64,000 nt of DNA from Triticum aestivum (lineage: Eukaryota; Streptophyta; Magnoliopsida; Poales; Poaceae). The first letter of the stretch is position 1. The number at the start of each line of letters is the position of its first letter. The position numbers and the translations under genes were made by a program. Location of the stretch: NCBI RefSeq assembly GCF_018294505.1, contig NC_057800.1, forward strand, positions 475,885,037 through 475,949,036, read 5' to 3'. Of this stretch, positions 1 through 10,728 are shown one piece after another. Below the pieces are notes generated by a model. It did not search any database and was not told the origin of the DNA. It worked only from the letters and a program-made list of their open reading frames with translations.

Positions 1-469
1 TTTCTCGGGGGTGAGCGCCCGGGATGTGCGGGAGAAGCAGGTTTCTTGGACGAGTCTGCGGGGTCATTTGGAAGGAGGCAAGGTCAAAGGACGAGGGATC
101 GTATGGTACTTTAAAATGAAAGAAATAGAGGTGTGGCAGTTTTGCTTATATGGCACACGTGTGCCAAATATCACAGTCCATTAAGTATATAACAAATATA
201 AATCCAATGCAAATAATTATTGGATTAACTCAGATGCCCAAAATAAATATTTCTGAGCTCCTAAAAATATTGGTTTGAATTTTACCTCTGGCCAATATTT
301 TCAGAGAAAAACAGGAATATTTTCTTGGACCTCTTTGATGAGATTTTAATGTTGATTATTTCTGAACTAAATTCTAAGGGTTTGAACCTCAATTCAAAAT
401 TCATGAATTAAAATGATGATGACATGATGATCAAGCAAGGACAACAGGGACTGAGCTAGGGCTGTGACA
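1..469 (-). repeat. Probable 5' part of a Gypsy LTR, cut by the window edge
   Basis: The AT-rich stretch ends at 463-469 with tgtgaca. On the minus strand this reads TGTCACAGCCC, which resembles the TGTAACATCCC start of the element D LTR in this window. No coding potential was seen. I cannot see the other end of the LTR and found no target-site duplication, so this is a tentative call from the terminus and base composition. Confidence 0.3.
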
Positions 470-1737
470 CCCGGGCCTTCCTTCTACCCATCTGTTCGGT
501 TGGGGGTGGAATGTCGATCTTCCATGGGCTCAATATGTCTTGGGTATCTCAGTCTTTTCCCTGAGGCGGTTGCATTTTCCTATAAGTTTGTTGTTTTACG
601 CACAATTCAGATGCATCTCACATTAACCGCCCTCTCCCATCACTTTGCAGGTCTTTCTTTGGAGGGCCTTCACACATAGCTGCCGATGATGTTTTTCGCT
701 CATCCAGCTTAATCTATGTCGTTGGCGGGAAAAGGCCAGGCCCGTGGAGGAGGGATGAGAGGAGGAGCATGCGGCTGTGCTTGCATTGGCCCAGTCCTTG
801 GTGTCGGGGTCCAGCTTGTTTCGAGAAAGCGACCAATGAGATCATCGCCAAAGCGTACATTAGGGTGTAGGTTGAACAACACCGCCGTGGGGTGTCTGGT
901 TACTGCATGCCTCCATGTGTGAGGAGATCATCCATAAGGCATGCTCGAGGACTTAGTTGTGGATACGTGTTGATGTATTTGCTAATGTGGCCAAGCATGT
1001 GTTGTTAGTGTTCTATTAGTGCTTATCCATGCCTATGTAGGAAATTAGAGACCCTTTGTAGACCATTCATGAGTCATGTTGTTCATAAGTTCATTGACTG
1101 CATTTGGAACACAATGGTCCTTTTCATAAGTTTGTTGGTCGGTTATTGATAAGCTATTCTTTTTATCATGGCAACAATTACAAAGAGAGTGAAAGCCATC
1201 CTTCCCAAACCTTAAAACTTAAAGGGTTGGTGTGATGATGGAAATTTACTTCAAATGAATTTTTCAACCATGAATAGAAGGTATGGTGAACTCTTTTTTG
1301 GCTTAACTTTGTTTAGGGAAGTGGATGCACCATAAGAATTCATGCTTAGTACAGACAAGAGCGACCAACCAGGGAGCTTAGAGATCATAATCATGCATTT
1401 TGAACAATTAAGTCTGAGTGGAGCATGTTTGTAATGCCAAATCTTTTAATTTGATAGTGTGTGAACATGTGCCAAGTCAAGCACCAAGATTCCAAAGGGA
1501 AATACTTGACTGGCATGGTTTTCAAGATTTAACTCAGTCCAATCGCTACCCTCTAATTTACATGATCCTTTAGTCAGTAACTATTTTAGCATGAGAAAAC
1601 ATAGGTCGTCTACCCCTCACACTATGACGTTACAGAAAAACATATTGTTAAATCATACACAAGTACCGGAAGCAGAGGGAAGAAACCAACGGACAACAAC
1701 AAAAATATATACCAAAACTCCAATACAGCCACATTAT
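470..1737. other. Intergenic or old repeat sequence, nothing recognised
   Basis: I see no convincing gene. Short open frames at 464-679, 716-922 and 1591-1779 have no recognisable protein features. The stretch 700-960 is more GC-rich than its surroundings. It may include the decayed 3' half of the minus-strand LINE that lies just to the right, but I could not align it with confidence. Confidence 0.4.
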
Positions 1738-2401
1738 TACGCTTATGTTCTTAGGGTCTACTGGAGAAACGACTATTAGAATTCATCATAAACCTTTTCA
1801 AGGTCAATCTTGAATACTACTTGAACCATGTTTTTTGGTGTATCGCATGAATGGTCTCATTGAACAACTGCTCCATCGAGTATGTTCCTTCCTTACATGA
1901 AAGTCATTTGGGATGAAGAACAAAATGGTCAACAATAGCATTGAGCCTATTAGTAGCAACATTGGTGAAGATTTCGATGTTGGCATTAAGGGTCTCTATG
2001 TTGGATCCACTCGGCCTCCTTAATCTTCGGCAACAAAAAAATCTTGCCAAATTAAGCTTGCATAGGTCAAACTGGCCGGTGTGAAGAAAATTTAATAGCT
2101 CCATTAGGTTAATCTTGATGATATCCCAGAAGTACTAATAAAACTTGGCAGGGAAGCCATCAAGGCGAGGATATTTCTTATGTTCCATTTGGAACACCAT
2201 AGCTCTCACCTACTCTTCAAGGAAAGGCGTCGTAATGATATCATTCTCTTATGCCGTGACTTATGGGATGCCATCCATTTGAAACACATCTAGGGTAAAG
2301 TTCCTTTCACCTGGAGGTCCTAACAGAGATTTGTAGTATGCGGTTAAAAATAGATTTCTTCCTTTGATGCCCATTGGAAACCATATAAAAATATCGGTAT
2401 T
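1738..2401 (-). pseudogene. LINE reverse transcriptase fragment (RT part of a LINE split by a 43-kb insertion)
   Basis: Read on the minus strand this is the start of a plant L1-type reverse transcriptase. Visible landmarks in order are AYYKSLLGPP near 2330, DGFPAKFYQ near 2150, the ATNRLN block near 1950, and LEKVYDEF at about 1780-1803, which corresponds to the family's FEKAYD block. Several frameshifts and stops break the frame, so it is a dead copy. The upstream endonuclease half lies at 45405-46040, on the far side of the solo LTR nest, and the two halves run in the same direction. No poly(A) end could be located at the left. The call as a LINE is firm; the left boundary is approximate. 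Confidence 0.8.
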
Positions 2402-2873
2402 TGAAAGTGCTAGTTATCGACTAGAGGGGGTGAATAGGCTATTTTTATGGAAGTCTTCAAAATAGGAGGTCTTTGAAGACAAACAATTAATATGAACCTA
2501 TATGATATGCAACGGAAGATGAACTACTCTACATAAGCCATAGTCAAGTAAGCATTATAGTGAAAGCACGAAGACTAATAGCAACTAGGTAGTATGGATC
2601 AAAATGGAAGATAGTATGAAACCAAACAGATAATAGTCTTCACACTGTGAAGTCGAACAGATCAGGTAAGCAAGCAATCACTTCACGAAGACAAATTGGA
2701 ATGTAAAGGAGGTAGAGGATAGAACCATTAGCTTGGTGAAGACAAGGATTTGGTAGACCAGTTCCAGTTGCTATGACAACTGTTCGTCTGGTTAGGGTGG
2801 CTGAGATTGAACTCAGAAGAATGTGTCTTCACATTATTCCCGTTGAGTTGAGGACACCTAGTCCTCTCCCAAT
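2402..2873 (-). mobile_element. Solo LTR, left part (LTR 3' end in its own orientation)
   Basis: In minus orientation the LTR starts TGTAAGTGCATC at 45404 and ends CACTTTCA at 2402. No internal domain is present, only LTR sequence, interrupted by element A. The flanks are gtatt (2397-2401) and gtata (45405-45409), a 5-base TSD with one change. This part contains many GAAGAC/GTCTTC words. The type is common in Triticeae sequence, but I do not name the family with confidence. Confidence 0.7.
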
Positions 2874-3352
2874 TGAGGGAGTCCTGGACTAAGGGGTCCT
2901 CGGGCGTCCGGCCTGTTAGCCATGGGACAGACTGTTGGGCTATGAAGATACGAAGACCAAAGACTCTACCCGTGTTCGGATGGAGCTCTGCTTGGCATGG
3001 AAGGCAATCTTGGCGACCAAATATGAAGATTTCCTTTTTCTGTAACCGACTTTGTGTAACCCTAGAACCCTCAGGTGCCTATATAAACCGGAGGGCTAAG
3101 TCCATAGACAATAATCATAATCATAGTCATACATGCTAGACTTCTAGGGTTTTAGCCATTACGATCTCGTGGTAGATCAACTCTTGTAACACTCATATTC
3201 ATCAAGATCAATCAAGCAGGAAGTAGGGTATTACCTCCATAGAGAGGGTCCGAACCTGGGTAAACATTGTGTCCCCTGTCTCCTGTTACCATCGACCTTA
3301 CACGCACAGTTCGGGACCCCCTACTCGAGATCCGCCGATTTTGACACCGACA
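2874..3352 (+). repeat. Element A 5' LTR
   Basis: The LTR runs from TGAGGGAG to CACCGACA and matches 44061-44536 along its whole length. It contains a TATA box (TATATAAA, 3080-3087) and is followed directly by the probable primer-binding site at 3353. Confidence 0.93.
3080..3087 (+). promoter_or_regulatory. TATA box of the element A LTR promoter
   Basis: TATATAAA lies inside the 5' LTR with a matching copy at 44267-44274 in the 3' LTR. Position in the LTR and conservation in both copies support a role in transcription of the sense RNA. Confidence 0.6.
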
Positions 3353-3370
3353 TTGGTGCTTTCATTGAGA
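3353..3370 (+). other. Probable primer-binding site of element A
   Basis: The sequence directly after the LTR begins ttggtgctttcatt. Position is the only evidence; I do not assign the tRNA. Confidence 0.45.
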
Positions 3371-3399
3371 GTTCCACTGTGCCGCCGTCAAAAGGATTG

Positions 3400-4500
3400 A
3401 TGGCTCGCCTTGTCGTCGAGGAAAATATCACCTCCGGAGGAGCCCTGGCCTTTGGCCAAACCCTCTGGCTGGGCGGCTTCATCATGACCGCCCGTTCGGC
3501 CCTTAAGCCGACGATGACCTCTCGAGTCATCAAAAATCGTCTCCATGTTGATTTCGAATACACTAAACGGATGGATCCGATGGAGTTATCATCTTTAAAC
3601 GAAATCCTAGATCGCATTGCCGCCTTGGGGGTCGCTACAGACTATGATCGGATTGGGCTTAAACCCGACCAGAGAGAAATTAAAACTCCGCCGATCACCC
3701 ACCAGATAGCGGTAGTCGAGGAGCAAGACAACTCTTCCTCTATATTGAGGACGAACTATGTTCGGATCTCCAATTTTGAAGATCCAGGCACCTACCTGCA
3801 GAAAGACACGCCTTGTGCTCCGAACATAGAATCGGACGATAAGCTCAAAAAATCAGTTGATATCTCGGAGCCCGAACTGCTAAGTTCGGAAGATCTTTAG
3901 ACTCCGGATCCAAAATTGGGTCAGGGTTCATATTTTAATCCACCCACCCTGACATAAGCGCTCTCTTGAGCATGCAACAGCAGTCTTAGGAAACGGTCCA
4001 CCACTTCTGGGCCAGATTCCTCCTTGTCAAAAACAAGATTAAAGATTGCCGCGACGAAGACGCGATCTCAGCGTTCCGCAACAATTGCATGGATGAAGGA
4101 ATCCTCAACGCCATCAACCGATGTCGCATATTGCACTTCGCTGACTTGGCAACTATCATACAGAAGTACATCGCAATGGAAAGCGCCTGGAAAACTCAGG
4201 CAGCCTGTTGGGAACCATCGGTTCCCACTCAACCCCTCATTCAGGCGAAAAGGGCGCACCCTCATGGCACGCCCGTACCAATAGTAAAGAAATATAAGCC
4301 CGTTACGGGGCGCGGAACCATTCTGGAAGGATGGCTCGATGGGCCATGCAAAATACACACAACACCGGATAGCATACCAACCCACAGCCTTAGAGCATGT
4401 TGGATACTCTGGCAAGTGGCCAAGAGCGGTGATGATATCCTCACCAGGAATACCCCAGAACAACACCCCCAGAAGACGACGACCTCAAAGTATTGACGGT
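3400..4500 (+). pseudogene. Element A gag, degraded and shortened
   Basis: An ATG at 3400 opens a frame to the stop at 3898-3900 (167 residues), giving an N-terminal gag-like part without a clear domain. From about 4004 to 4500 a second frame continues with the capsid-type core, including LVKNKIKDCRDEDAIS near 4020 and IIQKYIAMESAWKTQ near 4155. The part between the two pieces is shorter than expected for a Gypsy gag, so an internal deletion around 3900-4000 is likely. No CCHC zinc knuckle is visible. Gag would coat the genomic RNA in virus-like particles. The direct downstream neighbour is the protease-RT polyprotein. Confidence 0.7.
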
Positions 4501-5050
4501 CTTCGAGACATTCCCTTCAAAGAATAGGCGCAAAAGGGCACTCCGTGAACTCACCAAAGTCTGCCAAATCGCAACAATAAACCCTTGGAACGACACGGCT
4601 ATAACTTTTAAAGCCGGCGACGAGCCAAAATACAGGATATTCCGAGCACCAGCTGCCTTGGTCCTCAACCCAATCATGGACGGCTTTCGGCTCACCAAGG
4701 TTCTCATGGACGGCAGCAGCGGACTAAACCTCATTTATGAGGATACACTCCACAAAATGGAAATAGACAGGAGCCGCGTCGAGCAAAGCAGCATGACCTT
4801 CTGAGGAATCATTCCCAGTCGGGAGGCGCGGTGTGCGGGAAAATCACACTTGACGTGGTATTCGGCACGCCGGAGAATTATCGGTCCGAAGAGATAACCT
4901 TCCAAGTGGCCCCTTTCAACAGCGGATATCACGCCCTCTTGGGGCGAGATGCATTTACACGCTTCCAAGTTGTACCTCATTACGGATACATGAAGCTTAA
5001 GATGCCTGGGCCCAATGGCATAATCACTCTCGCCAGTGATCCGGACACAG
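4501..5050 (+). pseudogene. Element A aspartic protease region
   Basis: The active-site block reads VLMDGSSGLNLIY, with the catalytic Asp codon at 4709-4711. Further on come LDVVFG near 4850 and the conserved YHALLGRDAF near 4930. A TGA at 4802-4804 interrupts the frame between these two halves, after which the same protein continues in the frame opening at 4831. This protease would cut the Gag-Pol polyprotein. The stop shows that the copy is inactive. Confidence 0.8.
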
Positions 5051-5169
5051 CACTCCGCACCGAAAATAAAACTGCATCTCTGGCCCTTGAGGCATTATCT
5101 GAAGCCCTCGCGACCAAAGAATTAACCGCACTATGCTCCATGGTGGACAAGGACGATGTGATCCTCGAC

Positions 5170-6650
5170 AAACGACCCAAATCCACCTCCTTCAAACCGG
5201 CAGAAGAAATAATCAAATTCCAAGTCCATCCAATGGACCCCAAGAACACAACATCTATTGGAGCACAACTAGACCCAACGGTTGACGCCGCGCTGCAAGA
5301 GTTCCTGCGTGAGAACTGGGATATATTTGCCTGGCACCCTTCTGATATGCCAGGAATCCCACGCAAGTTGGCTGAACACAGCCTCAATATATTGAGGGGA
5401 TATAAACCGGTCAAGCAAACACTGCGGCGCTTTTCCGAACCCAAACGTCAAGCTATGGGGGAGGAGCTAGACAAGCTAATCGAGGCCGGATTCATTAGAG
5501 AAATAAAACACCCGGACTGGCTGGCAAATTTAGTGATGGTACCAAAGAAGGACAAATCCTGGATCCTATGCCTCGATTTCAAAGACCTCAATAAGGCGTG
5601 CCCCAAGGACCCCTTCCCCCTCCCCCGCATCGACCAGATCATTGATGCTACCGCAGGACACGACTCGTTGTGCTTCCTCGAGGCATATTCCGGATACCAT
5701 CAAATTAAAATGAAGGAGTCTGATCAAGCCGCAACAGCATTCATTACCCCATATGGGCCATTATGCTTCAACACCATGCCCTTCGGGCCCAAAAACGTCG
5801 GCGCCACCTACCAACGCATGATTCAAACTTGCCTGGAGAAACAGATCGGAAAGACAGTTGAAGCATATGTGGACGACATCGTCATCAAAACTAAGCACGT
5901 CGAAACACTCATAGATGATTTACACCTCACATTCGACAACCTCCGTGCGTATGACATCTAGCTCAATCCTAAAAAGTGTGGTTTCGGCATCCCCACAGGA
6001 AAACTGTTGGGCTTCATCGTTTCCAATAGAGGAATTGAAGCAAATCCAGCCAAAATCCGAGCTTTCTCACAATTGGCTACGCCAACGGACCTTAAAAAGG
6101 TCCAAAAACTCACCGGTTGCGTGGCAGCTTTAAGCCGCTTTATCTCCAGATTGGGAGAAAAGGCATTACTACTCTATCGCCTTCTGCGGCGCACCGATCA
6201 CTTCGAGTGGACGGATGCGGCAACGGCCGAACTGGAAGAAATAAAAACCCTTCTAGCAAGCAGCCCAATCCTGGCCGCGCCCAATGTCGGCGAACCCATA
6301 TTATTATACATATCGGCAACACACCAGGTGGTGAGCGTCGTGCTCATCGTTGAGCGAGAGCAGGACGGACACAAATTTCCGCTTCAGAAGCCGGTATAAT
6401 ACGTATCCACTGTCCTCACACCATGCAAATCTCAGTACCCTCATTATCAAAAGATAGCATACGCGGTCTTCATGGCATCCCGAAAGCTACAACACTACTT
6501 CCAGGAGTGTTCGATCATGGTGGCCTATGAAGTACCACTCAATGACATAATAAACAATCGCGATGCCACGGCCCGGATTGCCAAATGGGACATTGAGCTC
6601 CTTCCATTTGACATAACATACAAACCGCGTCAAAGCTATTAAATCCCAAG
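5170..6650 (+). pseudogene. Element A reverse transcriptase and RNase H
   Basis: The RT domain runs from about 5400 to 6130, with the catalytic YVDD at about 5868-5879, preceded by conserved blocks such as CLDFKDLNKACPKDPFP and TMPFGPKN. The frame is broken by a TAG at 5959-5961, then continues through GKLLGFIVSNRGIEANPAKI. The connection and first RNase H region follow to about 6650, with a further TAA near 6397 and frame changes near 6640. This enzyme copies the element RNA into DNA. Sequence is otherwise well preserved, with scattered stops rather than large gaps. Confidence 0.9.
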
Positions 6651-7160
6651 TACTAGCTGACTTCATCGCCGAATGGACAGAGGTCGAACTCCCTAAAGAG
6701 TACGGCACATATTCCAACTGGGTTATGTATTTTGATGGTTCCAAAATGCTGGCAGGGCTAGGAGTGGGCGTCATTTTAACGTCCCCCACTGGAGACTTCA
6801 TCCATTACGTACTCCAAATATTATACACAGACTCCAACAACGCAGCCGAATATGAGGCATTACTGCATGGTCTTCGGATGGCTGTCTCCATGGGCATACA
6901 ACGCCTGGAAGTGCGCGGGGACTCAAACCTCGCAATATCTCAAATAAATGGAGACTTCCATGCCAAAGATTTGAAGATGGTTGCTTATCATAACGCCGTC
7001 CTAAACATGTCGGCCCGGTTCGAGGGGCTCGAGTTTCATCACGTGGCCCAAGAAAGTAATCAAGCGGCGGACATCCTTGCTCGCATCGGCGCCAAGCGCG
7101 ACCCCGTCCCACCTAACATCTTTCTGGAAAGGCTTTTTAAGCCATCCATGGTGTGGCAAG
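6651..7160 (+). pseudogene. Element A additional RNase H domain
   Basis: A second RNase H fold follows the first: MYFDGSKMLAGLGVGV near 6725 (first catalytic Asp), NNAAEYEALLHGLRMA near 6840 (Glu), VRGDSNLAISQI near 6910 (Asp) and AADILARIG near 7070. All acidic positions are present. A second RNase H downstream of the canonical one is characteristic of Tat-lineage plant Gypsy elements, where it is described as archaeal-like. This is one of the main reasons for placing element A in that lineage. Confidence 0.85.
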
Positions 7161-7239
7161 GGGAGAGCGGTAACACCAGTCTGGATCCGAACACAACCCC
7201 AGATTTCGAACACACCGATATCGTCGGGGGCTCAGCCAC

Positions 7240-8510
7240 CAAAATAACACCGCCGGCCCATCTCATTATGGCGGTCATTGCCCCATGGACCGAACCCTTC
7301 TTGGCCTACCTTAATAGGAAGGAACTCCCTGAGGATCAGAATGAGGCCCGCCGCATTGTCCGGCGTTCGAAGGCCTATAAGGTTCACGACGGAGAGCTCT
7401 ACAAGAAAATCTCTACCGGAGTCCTTCAAAGATGTATCTCGGAGGAAGAGGGGCGGCAGCTCCTGGATGAAATTCATGCCTGTCTCAGCGGGCACCACGC
7501 CGCAGCTCGGGCCCTTGTTAGCAAGGCCTTCCGTACATGTTTTTATTGACCGACGGCCCGAGCAGATGCATAGGACCTTGTCCAACGTTGTGTCGGATGC
7601 CAACTCTTCGCCAACCAAAGCCATATGCCGCCCACCGCCTTACAAACAATCCCCATCACTTGGCCTTTCGCGGTCTGGGGGCTCGATATGGTCAGACCCC
7701 TTAAAGGAGGAAGCCATAAGAAAAAGTATCTGCTGGTCATGGTGGATAAATTACCAAGTGGATAGAGGCCAAACCAGTTAAAACGGCTGAGTCCGGGCCG
7801 ATGATAGAATTCATATCCGGTGTTGTACACCGTTATGGTGTTCCACATAGCATCATCACCGATAATGGCTCCAATTTCACAGCCGATGATGTGAAAACCT
7901 AGTGCGCTAATCTGGGCATCAAACTCAATTACGCCTCTGTCTATCATCCGCAAACAAGCGGTCAAGTCGAACGAGCCAATGGTCTTATTATGTGTGGCAT
8001 CAAGCCTAGACTAGTGCAGCCTTTGAAAGAATCAGACAAGCACTAGGTTGAGGAGCTCGACTCCGTACTCTGGGGGCTGCGGACCACGCCCAATCGTACT
8101 ACTGGATATACACCTTTCTTCATGGTGTATGGCGCAGAGGTAGTGTTACCCTGCGACATTATTCATGAATCACCTCGAGTGCGCATGTATGAAGAGAGAG
8201 AGGCCGAGCTTGATCGGCAGGACAGCTTAGATGCCCTGGAGGAAGAGCGCGATGTCGCAAAAGCCTGTTTCGCATTTTATCAAAAGCAGGCTCGGAGGTA
8301 TCAAAGCAGAGAAGTACGGGCCAAGACTTATAATGTTGGCGAACTCGTTCTACGCCCGCCGGAGAAGAAAAAGGACAAACTTAAGCCCAAGTGGGAGGGT
8401 CCCTTCATCATTGATGAAGTTCTCACCGGAGGAGCGTACTGCCTGCATGATGCGTCAAACAATCTCTTAGAGCCGAACCCCTAGAACGCGGCCAGACTCT
8501 GGCGATTCTA
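7240..8510 (+). pseudogene. Element A integrase
   Basis: The order is an N-terminal HHCC-type region (LLDEIHACLSGHH near 7460), the catalytic core with Asp in WGLDMV near 7680, Asp in IITDNGSNF at about 7855-7880, and Glu in GQVERANG near 7960-7985, and a C-terminal segment ending near LRPPEKKKDKLKPKWEGPF at about 8350-8405. The product changes frame near 7545 and has stops at 7901 and 8044. No chromodomain follows. Integrase would insert the cDNA. The catalytic triad codons are retained, but the frame damage makes the copy non-functional. Confidence 0.87.
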
Positions 8511-9141
8511 TGCCTAGCGCCGAACTCTGTGTTCGTCTCCTTCCCCCTGTCGTTTCCATCATTTTTTCTCTCTTTTCATTTTTTTTCTCTTTAGCCTTAA
8601 AGCTTTCGTGTGGCTAGACCGTGCACCCCTGACGCATACATCTTCAAATATGTACGTCCATTATACCTGGGGGATTCTTGGACAGAAGCTTGCTATTATT
8701 ATTTTCCGAGCATCAAGCTCATCACATATGTATTTTCTCCCATATGTACCTTTTCTTCGCCATTATATGCATCGATATGACTTGAGTTTTGGCCAAGTTG
8801 GGTTGTCTAGCTCCTGTGCTTATGCCCTACGTTCCCGTTAATTTGGCTAGGGCATAAAGGGAGCACCTCTGCGATTGTTACTGCCGGGTCATCTGGATGT
8901 GTACCTCAGACTAGGTGAAGCCGAAAGCTAGCATTCTTAAGGGAATATTCGGTCGGTTAATTAAAGATGTTTCCGCATTCACTCCATTGTGAACCCCTAG
9001 AAGTTACATATACTGTGATTTTTCAATCATAGTTCGGACATGCACATTACACGCATGCACACCCAGGGAAAGGAACCCTTAACGGAACTATTCTCTCTGG
9101 AAGATGTTTCTTACAATCATAATGTAATATAACATAACTAG
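8511..9141 (+). other. Element A spacer downstream of integrase
   Basis: Non-coding, with a T-rich stretch at 8560-8595. It continues at 27018-27100 and 40846-41027 after removal of elements C and B. It separates pol from the antisense gene and presumably holds the 3' end signals of the antisense transcript. Nothing else was recognised. Confidence 0.6.
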
Positions 9142-10713
9142 TGCTACCTCTTGAGAACTTGCATTGGTTTTCCCTTGAAGTGGAAAGGGTGATGCAGCAG
9201 AGTAGCGTAAGTATTTCCCTCAGTTTTTGAGAACCAAGGTATCAATCCAGTAGGAGGCCACGCACGAGTCCCTCGTACCTACACAAACAAAAAAATCCTC
9301 GCAACCAACGCGATAAGGGGTTGTCAATCCCTACACGGTCACTTACAAGAGTGAGATCTCATAGATATGATAAGATAATATTTTTGGTATTTTTATGATA
9401 AAGATGCAAAGTAAAATAAAAGGCAACAAAAATAACTAAGTATTGGAAGATTAATATGATGGAAGATAGACCCAGGGGCCATAGGTTTCACTAGTGGCTT
9501 CTCTCCAGAGCATAAGTATTCATGGTGGGTAAACAAATTACTGTTGAGCAATTGACAAAACTGAGCATAGTTATGAGAATATCTAGGTATGATCATGTAT
9601 ATAGGCATCACGTCTGAAACAAGCAGACCGACTCCTGCCTGCATCTACTACTATTACTCCACACATTGACCGCTATCCATCATGCATCTAGAGTATTAAG
9701 TTCAAGAGAACAGAGTAACGCTTTAATCAAGATGACATGATGTAGAGAGATAAACTCATGCAATATGAAATAAACCCCATCTTGTTATCCTTGATGGCAA
9801 CAATACAATACGTGCCTTGCTGCCCCTACTATCACTGGGAAAGGACACCGCAAGATTGAACCCAAAGCTAAGCACTTCTCCCATTGCAAGAAAGATCAAT
9901 CCAGTAGGCCAAACCAAACTGATAATTCAAAGAGACTTGCAAAGATAACCAATCATACATAAAAGAATTCGGAGAAGATTCAAATATTGTTCATAGATAA
10001 ACTTGATCATAAACCCACAATTCATCGGTCTCAACAAACACACCGCAAAAGAAGATTACATCGAATAGAACTCCACAAGAGAGGGGGAGAACTTTGTATT
10101 GAGATCCAAAAAGAGAGAAGGAGCCATCTAGCTAATAACTATGGACCCGTAGGTCTGAGGTAAACTACTCACACTTCATCGGAAGGGCTATGGTGTTGAT
10201 GTAGAAGCCCTCCGTGATTGATGCCCCCTCCGGCGGAGCTCCGGAACAGGCCCCAAGATGGGATCTCGTGGATACAGAAAGTTACGGCGGTGGAATTAGG
10301 GTTTTGGCTCCGTATCTGGTAGTTTGGGGGTACGTAGGTATATATAGGAGGAAGGAGTACGTCGGTGGAGCAACAGGGGGGCCACGAGGGTGGAGGGCGC
10401 GCCTAGGGGGTAGGCGCGCCCCCTACCTCGTGGCCTCCTGGTTGATGTCTTGACGTAGGGTCCAAGTCCTCTGGATCATGTTCATTCCGAAAATCACGTT
10501 CCCGAAGGTTTCATTCCGTTTGGACTCCGTTTGATATTCTTTTTCTACGAAACCCTAAAATAGGCAAAAACAACAATTCTTGGCTGGGCCTCTGGTTAAT
10601 AGGTTAGTCCCAAAAATAATATAAATGTGTCTAATAAAGCTCAATAATGTCCAAAACAGAATATAATATAGCATGGAACAATAAAAAATTATAGATACGT
10701 TGGAGACGTATCA
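9142..10713 (-). repeat. Element C 3' LTR
   Basis: 1572 bases, nearly identical by eye to the right LTR. Both LTRs contain the same 83-residue open frame (9393-9644 and 15989-16240), which is LTR sequence rather than a gene. The polypurine tract aagcttggggatgct lies immediately inside, at about 10714-10728 on the minus strand. Confidence 0.92.
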
Positions 10714-10728
10714 AGCATCCCCAAGCTT

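Noticed and set aside
4980..5444. 154-codon minus-strand frame opposite element A pol
   Set aside because: Shadow of the well-supported plus-strand RT and protease frame.
9393..9644. 83-codon frame repeated at 15989-16240
   Set aside because: Identical position in both LTRs of element C, so it is shared LTR sequence and not a gene.
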